DNA of 28,109 nucleotides. Source: JAETTH01 sp964455975. GTDB taxonomy: Bacteria > Bacillota > Clostridia > TANB77 > CAG-508. Of the stretch, positions 1 to 7,957 are shown piece after piece. Location: NCBI GenBank assembly GCA_964455975.1, contig CAYVYP010000014.1, positions 1-28,109 of the forward strand. The letters run 5' to 3'. A model generated the notes under the pieces. It was not told where the DNA came from. It saw only the letters and a program-made list of their open reading frames with translations, and did no database searches. Every line of letters starts with the position of its first letter. Within the stretch, counting starts at the first letter, position 1. Both the position numbers and the translations under genes were made by a program.

Positions 1-9
1 TCACAATTC

Positions 10-18
10 TGTGGATAA
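10..18 (-). promoter_or_regulatory. Isolated DnaA-box-like 9-mer
   Basis: The minus strand reads TTATCCACA, the consensus DnaA box. It is a single copy at the window edge and no cluster is visible here, so a role in replication or regulation is only possible. Confidence 0.25.
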
Positions 19-66
19 CGTTTCTGATTTTTTTAAAAAAATACCGAAACTTAATGTAAAAACAGA

Positions 67-94
67 TTGACAAATAAAATAAAAATGTTAAAAT
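67..94 (+). promoter_or_regulatory. Sigma-A-type promoter of the toxin-antitoxin pair
   Basis: A perfect -35 TTGACA (67-72) is followed after 16 bp by TAAAAT (89-94). The predicted start lies about 20 nt before an AAGGAGGA ribosome binding site (109-116). Confidence 0.7.
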
Positions 95-122
95 ATAAAG
101 AATAGATTAAGGAGGAACATTT

Positions 123-293
123 ATGAAAATATCAAAGAAAATAGAATTAATATTTGATACAGAATTAAAAAAAATAGAAAAAGAAGGAATTGGAAAAACA
201 TATTCAGAAGAAGAAGTTACAAATATTGTAATGAAACACATAGAGGATATAGTTAATGATAAAAATAGAATATACAGAAATAGCTCTATATGA
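123..293 (+). CDS. Putative antitoxin of a type II toxin-antitoxin pair
   Basis: This 56-aa protein starts at ATG 123, seven bases after AAGGAGGA. It is highly charged (Lys/Glu-rich) and its last 38 nt overlap the start of the next ORF in another frame. I do not recognise a DNA-binding fold. The antitoxin call rests on position, small size, the strong upstream promoter and translational overlap with a RelE/ParE-like protein, which is the usual order of such modules. The overlap suggests coupled translation that keeps antitoxin ahead of toxin. Confidence 0.6.
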   Translation: MKISKKIELIFDTELKKIEKEGIGKTYSEEEVTNIVMKHIEDIVNDKNRIYRNSSI

Positions 294-531
294 TTTAAAT
301 ACAATTTCAGAATATATTTTATATAAATTTTTAAATCCAATATCTTCTAAAAAAATATTATTAAAAATTCAAATGACAATTAATTCATTAAAAGTATTTC
401 CTTATATGGGAGTAAAATACAAAAATACATCATTTAGAGTGTTAATTTCTAAAAATTATTTAATCTTTTATTCATTTCAAAATAATATTATAACAATTCA
501 CAAAATTATTAATTCAAAAATAAATCTTTAA
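256..531 (+). CDS. RelE/ParE-family toxin
   Basis: This 91-aa protein has the layout of the RelE/ParE fold: an N-terminal strand (IKIEYTEIAL), a long helix pair from about residues 12-47, a PYMG turn near 50, and C-terminal strands with FRVLISKNYLIFYSF and ITIHKI. RelE members are ribosome-dependent mRNA endonucleases and ParE members poison gyrase; the sequence alone does not say which applies. It starts inside the upstream antitoxin gene and has no separate strong ribosome binding site, so it probably depends on coupled translation. No homologous gene lies nearby and the pair stands alone as a transcription unit. Confidence 0.75.
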   Translation: MIKIEYTEIALYDLNTISEYILYKFLNPISSKKILLKIQMTINSLKVFPYMGVKYKNTSFRVLISKNYLIFYSFQNNIITIHKIINSKINL

Positions 532-660
532 AAATCCATTTTAATATAATTATAATTTAATTAAACTTTTTCAAATAATAATTTATTACAGTTATTTTTA
601 ATATATAGATGTAACTTAAACAAGCATTAATAAAATAATTGAAAAATTTGTAAAAAAATG

Positions 661-689
661 TTTACTTTTATCAAAATCTTGTATACAAT
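661..689 (+). promoter_or_regulatory. Probable promoter of the glycosyltransferase operon
   Basis: TTTACT (661-666) and TACAAT (684-689) are separated by 17 bp. They sit in the 222-bp gap after the toxin gene, which otherwise shows only AT-rich sequence and no gene. An AAAGGGG ribosome binding site follows at 737-743. Confidence 0.5.
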
Positions 690-753
690 AAGATAACAGC
701 AAAATGAAAAATGAAAATACAAAAGAAAATTGTTTGAAAGGGGCTTTTAAACC

Positions 754-2046
754 ATGAAAATTTTAATGCTAACATGGGAATATCCACCAAGAATAGTTGG
801 AGGAATTGCAAGAGTAGTACATGACTTGTCTCACAGATTAATAAAAGATGGACATGATGTTACAGTTGTAACATATAAAGAAGGAAATACTCCTGATTTT
901 GAAAATGACAAGGGTGTAAAGGTATACAGAGTAAATAACTATATGATAAACCCAAATAATTTTATCGATTGGGTTATGCAACTTAATTTTAATATGTCAG
1001 CAAAAGCTACAGAATTAATAATTAAAGAAGGCGGATTTGATGTTATACATGCACATGACTGGCTTGTTGCATATGCAGCAAAAAATTTAAAAAATGCATT
1101 TAATATTCCAATTGTTTCTACAATACATGCTACAGAAGCAGGAAGAAATAGTGGAATTCATGATGATACACAAAGATATATAAATGATACAGAATGGATG
1201 CTTACATATGAATCTACCGAAGTTATTGTAAATAGTAACTTTATGAAAGGAGATTTACAAAGACTTTTCGGATTACCATTTGAAAAAATTAATGTAATAG
1301 CAAATGGAATAAATCTTACAAACTTTAATGGTATAGAAAGAGATTATGAATTTAGAAGACAATATGCAGCAGATAATGAAAAAATAATTTTATTTTTAGG
1401 AAGACTTGTATATGAAAAAGGAATACAACATTTAATTTCAGCAATGCCTAAAATACTAGAAGGATATCATGATGCAAAACTTGTAATAGCAGGAAAAGGC
1501 GGAATGATAGATGAATTAAGACAACAAGCTAAAAATATGGGAATAGAAAATAAAGTTTATTTTGCAGGATATTTGAATTCAAAACAAGTATGCAAAATGT
1601 ATAAAGCAGCAGATATATCAGTATTTCCAAGTACATATGAACCATTTGGAATAGTAGCATTAGAAGCAATGCTTGCAGGAAATCCAGTGGTTGTTTCAGA
1701 TGTTGGTGGATTAAATGAAATAGTAACACATGGAGTTGATGGAATGAAATGCTATGCAGGAAATTCAAATTCAATTGCAGATTCAATATTAGAACTTTTA
1801 TATAATCCACAATTATGCGATAATATAGTTAAAAAAGCAAAAGCAAAAGTAAAAGAAGAATATAACTGGGCAAAAATTGCACAAGATACACATTTTACAT
1901 ATCAAAAGGCAATTTGCGAAACAATGGCAGATAGACAAGCAAAACAAATAGAACAAGAAAATGCAAAGAAAACTAAAAAAGCTAAAAATAATGATGGAGA
2001 AATTACAAATTTATTAGCTTTCAAAAAACGCCAAGCATATGCTTAA
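754..2046 (+). CDS. GT4-family glycosyltransferase (glycogen-synthase-like)
   Basis: This 430-aa protein has the two Rossmann lobes of GT-B retaining glycosyltransferases. The N-terminal lobe opens with MKILMLTWEYPPRIVGGIA, whose glycine-rich loop is typical of GT4/GT5 enzymes, and carries DVIHAHDW near residue 97. The C-terminal lobe has FLGRLVYEKG near 215 and the E-x7-E signature EPFGIVALE at 296-304, which contacts the nucleotide-sugar donor. Such enzymes are often annotated as glycogen synthase, but the acceptor cannot be read from sequence. The last 40 residues are a lysine-rich tail. The next gene starts 18 bp later, so they share an operon. Confidence 0.88.
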   Translation: MKILMLTWEYPPRIVGGIARVVHDLSHRLIKDGHDVTVVTYKEGNTPDFENDKGVKVYRVNNYMINPNNFIDWVMQLNFNMSAKATELIIKEGGFDVIHAHDWLVAYAAKNLKNAFNIPIVSTIHATEAGRNSGIHDDTQRYINDTEWMLTYESTEVIVNSNFMKGDLQRLFGLPFEKINVIANGINLTNFNGIERDYEFRRQYAADNEKIILFLGRLVYEKGIQHLISAMPKILEGYHDAKLVIAGKGGMIDELRQQAKNMGIENKVYFAGYLNSKQVCKMYKAADISVFPSTYEPFGIVALEAMLAGNPVVVSDVGGLNEIVTHGVDGMKCYAGNSNSIADSILELLYNPQLCDNIVKKAKAKVKEEYNWAKIAQDTHFTYQKAICETMADRQAKQIEQENAKKTKKAKNNDGEITNLLAFKKRQAYA

Positions 2047-2064
2047 AAAATGGAGGAATAAAAT

Positions 2065-2400
2065 ATGAATGTATATGATACAGCAAACAATCTTGCAGAG
2101 GAATTAAAGAAATCTAAAGAATATTTAGATTATAAAAAGGCAAAAGAAGAAGTAAATAAAAACCCAGAAATGAAACTAAAAATAGACGAATTTGAAAAAA
2201 TTAGATATGAAGCACAAGTTCTATCAATGCAAACAGGAAAACAAGATGAAGAAAAAACAAAAAAACTTGGAGAACTGTATCAGATTCTTGTAGAAAATGT
2301 AGAAATAAAAGAATACTTTGACTTAGAAGTAAAATTTAATGTTTTATTATCAGATATTAATAAGATAATAGGTGAAGCAGTAAAAGATGTATTAATTTAA
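2065..2400 (+). CDS. YlbF/YmcA-family protein
   Basis: This 111-aa all-helical protein matches the YlbF/YmcA family in length and style (AEELKKSKEYLDYKKAKE at the start, then NPEMKLKIDEF). In Bacillus subtilis YlbF, YmcA and YaaT form a complex that works with RNase Y in mRNA maturation and affects competence, biofilm formation and sporulation. Whether this paralogue does the same is inference. TGGAGGAAT lies upstream of the ATG, and the gene follows the glycosyltransferase by 18 bp. Confidence 0.75.
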   Translation: MNVYDTANNLAEELKKSKEYLDYKKAKEEVNKNPEMKLKIDEFEKIRYEAQVLSMQTGKQDEEKTKKLGELYQILVENVEIKEYFDLEVKFNVLLSDINKIIGEAVKDVLI

Positions 2401-2482
2401 ATAAATAATTATGACATGTGTGTAAAAAATAATATTATTATAGTTTTTATATACATGTCTATTGTTAATTATAGGAGAACAA

Positions 2483-3175
2483 ATGGAGTACATATTTATA
2501 AGTATTTTTATACTAATAACATTAATTATAATAAAATCAATGTTTAATATAAAAATTAAAGAAATTAGAAAAATAGTAAAAGAAAAAAACGAAAAATTAG
2601 AACAAATAGAAAAAAAGTTACCAACAAATATTGAAATTTGTAAAACAATTTTAAAACAATTAGGAAATACAAATACAAAAATAGAAGAAGATGAAAATTC
2701 AAATACAAGCTTATATATAGCAGTTACTAACAAAATAATAATAGGAAAAATACAAAATAAATATATGGCGGTACAAACAATAGCACACGAATGTATACAT
2801 TCTATTCAACCAAGAAATATACAACTATTTAACTTTTTATTTTCAAATATATATTACTTATATTTTATAATTATAAGTATTTTAACCATATTTAATGTAA
2901 TAAAAAATGGAGCAGTACAAATTTGTATTTTAACAATATTAGGAACAATTTGGTATTTTGTAAGAAGCTATTTAGAACAAGATGCAATGACAAAAGCAAA
3001 ATATGTTGCAAAGCAGTATTTAGAAGAAAATCAAATATTAGAAAAAGAAGAACAAAAAGAACTTATAAAAGAATATGAAAAGGTAAATAATATAGGAATA
3101 AAATTTACAAATTATATATTACTATGTAAAGCTTTAATAAAAGTATTAATATATGCAATAATTTGTTTAATATAG
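2483..3175 (+). CDS. Membrane-anchored zinc metallopeptidase, HExxH type
   Basis: I choose ATG 2483 because AGGAG (2473-2477) precedes it at proper spacing; an upstream in-frame TTG at 2462 has no ribosome binding site. The 230-aa product starts with a transmembrane helix (residues 4-20), then a charged coil, then the zinc-binding motif HECIH at 102-106, two hydrophobic helices (about 118-155) and a likely third zinc ligand in EQDAM (E165). This order, HExxH, membrane helices, then E-x-DA, resembles the YugP-like membrane peptidases. A final hydrophobic segment ends the protein. The substrate is unknown. It is followed by a terminator and so ends the operon. Confidence 0.6.
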   Translation: MEYIFISIFILITLIIIKSMFNIKIKEIRKIVKEKNEKLEQIEKKLPTNIEICKTILKQLGNTNTKIEEDENSNTSLYIAVTNKIIIGKIQNKYMAVQTIAHECIHSIQPRNIQLFNFLFSNIYYLYFIIISILTIFNVIKNGAVQICILTILGTIWYFVRSYLEQDAMTKAKYVAKQYLEENQILEKEEQKELIKEYEKVNNIGIKFTNYILLCKALIKVLIYAIICLI

Positions 3176-3198
3176 ATAAGTAACTTAAATATATAATA

Positions 3199-3230
3199 AA
3201 AAACGTTCACAAGAGCGTTTTTTTATTTTT
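3199..3230 (+). terminator. Rho-independent terminator
   Basis: A 10-bp stem (3199-3208 with 3213-3222, one G-U pair, loop ACAA) runs into a T tract. It lies 24 bp after the metallopeptidase stop. Confidence 0.85.
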
Positions 3231-3244
3231 ATTATGATAAATAC

Positions 3245-3273
3245 TTTCCATATAAGGCAAAATAGTATATAAT
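3245..3273 (+). promoter_or_regulatory. Promoter of recJ-relA
   Basis: TTTCCA (3245-3250), a 17-bp spacer and a perfect TATAAT (3268-3273) lie directly after a terminator and 30 bp before recJ. Confidence 0.65.
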
Positions 3274-3302
3274 AGTACAAATTGTAATTAGGAGAATATT
3301 GA

Positions 3303-4988
3303 ATGTTAAAAAAATGGGAATACTATGAAGAAAATAAAGAATTAGAAGAAGAAATATCAAATGAATTTAATATAAGTAATTTATTATCAAATATTTTAAT
3401 AAATAGAGGAATAACTAAAAAAGAAGATATAGAAGTGTTTTTAAATCCTACAAGAAATGATTTTCATGATCCATATTTATTACCAGATATGGAAAAGGCA
3501 GTTGATAGAATTTTAAAAGCTATAAAAAATAAAGAAAAAATTATAATTTATGGAGATTATGACGTAGATGGAATAACAAGTGTAACAGTATTAAAAAAGT
3601 TTTTAGAAGAAAGAAAAGTAGAAGTTTTTGCTTATATTCCAAATAGATTAGATGAAGGATATGGTTTAAATTTAGATGCAGTAGAAAAAATTGCAGAAGA
3701 TGGATTTAAATTAATGATTACTGTAGATTGTGGAATATCTGGAGTAGAGGAAGTAAAACTTGCAAAAAAATTAGGAATAGAAACAATTATAACAGATCAT
3801 CACGAACCAGGTGAAATTTTGCCAGAAGCATTTGCTGTTATAGATCCTAAAATAAAAACAAGTATGTATCCATTTAGAGGATTAGCTGGTTGTGGCGTTG
3901 TATTTAAATTTATACAAGCAATAGGAATTAAATTAAATTTAGATGAAAAAGAATATTTAAAGTATTTAGATATAGTTTGCGTAGGAACAATATCAGATAT
4001 AGTTCCACTTATTGATGAAAATAGAGTTATTGCAAAGCTAGGGCTTAAACTTGTAAATGTAACACAAAATATAGGACTTAGAACTTTATTAGATAAATCA
4101 GGGTATACAAAAATAGATTCAGCTTCAATTTCATTTGGAATAGCGCCAAGAATAAATGCTTGTGGAAGAATGGGATTTCAAGAAGAAGCTTTAAATTTAT
4201 TTTTAACAAATGATAAACAAGAAGCAATAAAAATAACAGAGAAATTAAACGAATATAATAAAGAAAGACAAGAAACTGAAAAAAAGATTTTTGAAGAAAC
4301 TATAAAAATAATAGAAGAAAAAGAAAAAGATAAGACATCTATAGTTGTAGGAAGTAAAAATTGGCATCATGGTGTAATTGGAATTGTTTCATCAAAAGTA
4401 ACAGATATGTATTTTAAACCAAGTATATTAGTATGTTTTGAAGATGGAGAGGCAAAAGGTTCAGGAAGAAGCATACCAGGATTTGACTTGCATGAAGCTT
4501 TATCTAAATGCAATACTCATTTAGATAAATTTGGTGGACATGAAATGGCAGTTGGGTTAAGTTTAAAAGAGTCTGAATTTGAAGCTTTTAAAGAAGAATT
4601 TGAAAAGTATACTAAAAATAGCCAAATAGATAAAATAATTCCAGTTATTAAAGCAGATGGACAAATAACATTAAAAGATTTTAACATAGAATTAGTAAAT
4701 GAGTTAAAATTATTAGAACCTTTTGGAGAAGCAAATAAAGTTCCATTATTTATATATAGAAATTTAAAAATAGATGGAGTAAGGTCATTATCAGAAGGAA
4801 AACATTTAAAACTTATTTTAAAAGATGGAAATACTACAATAAATACAATTGGATTTAATATGGGATATTTAGCAAATGAATATCAAATAGGAGATAAAAT
4901 TGATATAATTGGTACAATTGAAATTAATAGCTTTAATGGAAATGTAAATGTACAAATAAATTTAAAAGATATAAGAAAATCATATTAG
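3303..4988 (+). CDS. recJ: Single-stranded-DNA-specific exonuclease RecJ
   Basis: This 561-aa protein carries the DHH phosphoesterase motifs of RecJ: DYDVDG at 85-90, DCGIS at 142-146, TDHHEPG around the DHH at 165-167, and GTISDIVPL near 230. The DHHA1 domain has GSGRS near 385 and FGGHEMAVG near 410, and an OB-like C-terminal domain follows. RecJ degrades single-stranded DNA 5' to 3' in recombination and mismatch repair. The length is close to E. coli RecJ and lacks the C-terminal extension of the B. subtilis enzyme. It starts at ATG 3303 after TTAGGAGAA. relA follows 36 bp later, a pairing common in Firmicutes. Confidence 0.95.
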   Translation: MLKKWEYYEENKELEEEISNEFNISNLLSNILINRGITKKEDIEVFLNPTRNDFHDPYLLPDMEKAVDRILKAIKNKEKIIIYGDYDVDGITSVTVLKKFLEERKVEVFAYIPNRLDEGYGLNLDAVEKIAEDGFKLMITVDCGISGVEEVKLAKKLGIETIITDHHEPGEILPEAFAVIDPKIKTSMYPFRGLAGCGVVFKFIQAIGIKLNLDEKEYLKYLDIVCVGTISDIVPLIDENRVIAKLGLKLVNVTQNIGLRTLLDKSGYTKIDSASISFGIAPRINACGRMGFQEEALNLFLTNDKQEAIKITEKLNEYNKERQETEKKIFEETIKIIEEKEKDKTSIVVGSKNWHHGVIGIVSSKVTDMYFKPSILVCFEDGEAKGSGRSIPGFDLHEALSKCNTHLDKFGGHEMAVGLSLKESEFEAFKEEFEKYTKNSQIDKIIPVIKADGQITLKDFNIELVNELKLLEPFGEANKVPLFIYRNLKIDGVRSLSEGKHLKLILKDGNTTINTIGFNMGYLANEYQIGDKIDIIGTIEINSFNGNVNVQINLKDIRKSY

Positions 4989-5024
4989 AATTGTAGTTTT
5001 GCTAAATAGGAGAGTGAGAGATAT

Positions 5025-7219
5025 ATGGTAGATGAACAAAAAATAATAATTGATAATATTATAAAAAAAGCCAAAAAGAATAATAGAAGTTGTAATACAA
5101 AAATAATTCAAAAAGCATATGATTATGCAAAAAAATATCATAAAGAGCAATGTAGAAAATCAGGTGAACCATATATTATTCATCCACTTTCTGTTGCAGA
5201 AATTTTAGTAGAATTAGGATTAGATGAATCAACTTTATGTGCAGCTTTACTTCATGATGTTGTAGAAGATACAGAAGTAAAAAATGAAGATATAGAAAAA
5301 GAATTTTCAAAAGAAATAGCACAAATGGTAGAAGGAGTAACAAAATTAGGAACCCTTAGATATTCAAGTATTGAAGAACAACAAGTAGAAGATTATAGAA
5401 AAATGTTTTTAGCAATGGGAAAAGACATAAGAGTTATAATTATAAAATTAGCAGATAGACTTCATAACATGAGAACTTTAAAATATTTAGCACCAGAAAG
5501 ACAATTAGCAAATGCAAAAGAAACTATGGATTTATATGCACCGCTAGCTAATAGACTTCGGACTATATTCAATAAAATGGGAACTAGAGGATTTATCTTT
5601 TATGTACTTATATCCTGAAGATTATAAAGAAATAGTTGATGGAATAAATAAAAAAAGAGAAGAACGTTTAGGATTTATTGAAAAAATAATGGATGATATA
5701 CGTTTAGAATTAAAAAAGCAAAGAATAGAGGCAGAAGTAACACGGAAGAGCAAAGCATTTATATAGTATTTATAGAAAAATGCAAAGAGATAATAAAACA
5801 CTAGATCAAATATATGATTTATTTGCATTAAGAATAATTGTAAATTCTGTAAAAGATTGTTATGCAGCTTTAGGTGTTATACATGAATTATATAACCCAA
5901 TGCCAAAAAGATTTAAAGACTATATAGCAGTTCCAAAACCTAATATGTATCAATCACTTCATACGACAGTAATTGCACCAAAAGGAACACCATTTGAAGT
6001 ACAAATTCGTACATGGGATATGCATAGAATAGCAGAATTTGGTATTGCAGCACACTGGGCTTATAAAGAAGCAAATAGATTTAAAAAATCAACAGTAGTA
6101 GTTACAGAAGATAAATTAGCGTGGCTTAGAGAAACATTAGAGTGGCAAAAAGACATGCAAGACCCACAAGAATTTTTAAATACATTAAAAACAGAACTTT
6201 TTGAAGATGAAGTATATGTATTTACTCCAAAAGGAGCAATAAAAGTTTTGCCAAGAGGAGCAACACCAATAGACTTTGCATATAGCATACATGCAGAAAT
6301 AGGTCATCATATGGTAGGATGTAAAGTAAACAGTAAAATGGTACCAATTATAACAAAACTTCATAGTGGAGATATAATAGAAATATTAACATCAGACAAT
6401 AGTAAAGGACCAAGTCGTGATTGGTTAAAATTTGTAAAAAGTTCTTCAGCAAAAACAAAAATAGGACAATGGTTTAAAAAAGCTGAAAGAGAAGAAAATA
6501 TAGTAAAAGGTAAAGATTTAATAGAAAAAGAAATAAAAAGAATAGGAATGGATTATTCACAAATTTTCAAACAAGAATATATTACACCAGCAATGGAAAG
6601 ATATAAATTTTCATCTTTAGATGATATGTATACAAATGTTGGGTTTGGAGCAATATCACCAGTCAAAGTAATATCAAGAATATTAGAAGAATATAGAAAA
6701 GACCATAAAGAAGAAAATATAGAAGAAAAGATAGAAGAACTATCAAAAGAAAAACTAAAACCATCAAAAACATCAAAAGCAGGAGTTATAGTTAAAGGAA
6801 TAGATAATTGTTTAGTAAAACTTTCAAAATGTTGTAATCCAGTACCAGGAGATAATATAATAGGATATATTACAAAAGGAAGAGGAGTTACAGTGCATAG
6901 AACAAATTGCGTAAATGTAAAAGACTTATTTGCAGAAGAAAATAGAATGATAGATGTATATTGGGCAGATGAAAAACAAGTAGCATATAATGTAGATATT
7001 GAAATATATGCAAATGATAGAGCAGGTTTATTAGCAGACATTATAAGAACAGTACAAGACACAAAAACAAAAATGATAGCAGTTAACTGCAGAGCAAATA
7101 GAGAAAGAGTAGCAACAACAGAATTAACAATAGAAGTAGAAAACGTAGAACAATTAGATAAAACACTAAAAGCCTTAAGAAAAATAGACAGTGTATATGA
7201 AGTAAAAAGAAGAAAATAG
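5025..7219 (+). CDS. relA: Bifunctional (p)ppGpp synthetase/hydrolase, read through two +1 shifts
   Basis: Read conventionally this gene is broken twice, at 5559 and 5743. Skipping the C of an in-frame CGG at both places restores one 730-aa protein, the usual size of Firmicute Rel. Domains follow in order: HD hydrolase (about 40-170, with LLHDVVEDT), synthetase (about 240-370, with DLFALRI and FKDYIAVPKPN), TGS (about 392-455, with DEVYVFTPKGA), a conserved-Cys region (KCCNPVPGD) and a C-terminal ACT domain. The joins give R-L-G-LYS-IKWELED and V-T-G-RAKHLYSIYRKM, both with a Gly that is conserved in the family. No other damage is visible over 2.2 kb, so I call it functional. Without shifting, the product is 197 aa and holds essentially only the hydrolase domain. 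AGGAGAG precedes ATG 5025. Confidence 0.9.
5559..5562 (+). other. +1 recoding site 1 in relA (CTT-CGG-A)
   Basis: The 0 frame reads CTT CGG ACT and stops at 5616-5618. Skipping C5559 gives CTT GGA CTA, the conserved Leu-Gly that precedes IKWELED. The site lies at the boundary of the hydrolase and synthetase domains. Confidence 0.85.
5743..5746 (+). other. +1 recoding site 2 in relA (ACA-CGG-A)
   Basis: The frame entered at site 1 stays open for 61 codons to ACA CGG AAG. Skipping C5743 gives ACA GGA AGA GCA AAG CAT, the conserved (S/T)-G-R-x-KH motif of the synthetase. Two identical events in one gene argue against chance. Confidence 0.85.
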
Positions 7220-7268
7220 GGTAATTTGGGGACGTTTCTCAATTGGACATTTTGTCCAATTTGGGACA
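7219..7268. repeat. 50-bp intergenic repeat, copy 1
   Basis: This copy is identical over 50 bp to 20228-20277. It starts at the last base of the relA stop codon. Inside it is a perfect inverted repeat with a 9-bp stem and TTT loop (7241-7261), and a near-direct repeat ATTTGGGGAC / ATTTGGGACA flanks the hairpin. There is no clear T tract, so it is not a standard terminator, though the hairpin could stabilise a 3' end. Confidence 0.9.
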
Positions 7269-7294
7269 TATCTATATTAGGAGGAAATCATAAA

Positions 7295-7943
7295 ATGATA
7301 CTTAAAAGACTTAAGATAAACACAATTATAGGAGAACCAACAAATTGCTATATTATAGCAGATGAAAATACAAAAGAAGCAATAGTAATTGATCCAGCAG
7401 GAGAAGTTGATAAAATATTAGAAATGTTAAATACATTAGATGTAAAAGTAAAATATATTTATATAACACATTGTCATGGAGACCATATTGCTGGAGTACC
7501 AGAGTTAAAAGAAAAAACTCGGAGGTAAAGTCTTAATACATCGTGATGATGCAGAAGGGTTATATAATAAAGATATAAGTTTGATAGAAACAATAGGAAT
7601 GGATTCTTTAATATTAGAAGCGGATTCTAGAGTAGATGATGGAGATTTACTTCATATAGGAGATATAGAATTTAAAGTAATTCATACTCCAGGGCATACA
7701 AGAGGAGGAAGCTGTTTATATTCTGAAAAATACAAAATGTTATTTTCAGGAGATACTTTATTTCACGGAACATGGGGAAGAACTGATTTACCAACAAGTA
7801 GTTTTGAAGACATAATAAATTCAATAACATATAAGTTATTAAATTTACCAGAAGATATTATTGTATATCCAGGACATGGAAAATCTACAATGATAAAAGA
7901 AGAAAAACCAATATATATAGATTTAAAACCAAGAGAATTTTAA
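7295..7943 (+). CDS. Metallo-beta-lactamase-fold hydrolase (glyoxalase II-like), read through a +1 shift
   Basis: I choose ATG 7295, nine bases after AGGAGGA; the open frame upstream of it is the 50-bp repeat. One frame break at 7520 is repaired by skipping a C, giving 215 aa, a normal length for this family. The metal-binding motif THCHGDH lies at about 55-61, then GHTRGG, FSGDTLF (the aspartate that bridges both metals), GRTDLP and YPGHGKST, the final His ligand. The join restores K-T-G-G-K-V before the next strand. Proteins of this kind hydrolyse thioesters such as S-lactoylglutathione, but the substrate is unknown here. Unshifted, the protein would end at 7528 with only the first metal motif. 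Confidence 0.85.
7520..7523 (+). other. +1 recoding site in the MBL-fold gene (ACT-CGG-A)
   Basis: The 0 frame reads ACT CGG AGG TAA and ends at once. Skipping C7520 gives ACT GGA GGT AAA GTC, which continues for 140 codons with all metal ligands in place. Confidence 0.83.
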
Positions 7944-7957
7944 AAGGAGGAAAGTAA

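Noticed and set aside
10..18. Replication origin at the left edge
   Set aside because: Only one DnaA box is visible and no dnaA, dnaN or AT-rich unwinding array accompanies it in the window.
6553..7269. Antisense open frame opposite the end of relA
   Set aside because: It lies wholly opposite well-supported coding sequence and starts in the 50-bp repeat. The same happens at 19682-20251 opposite nrnA.
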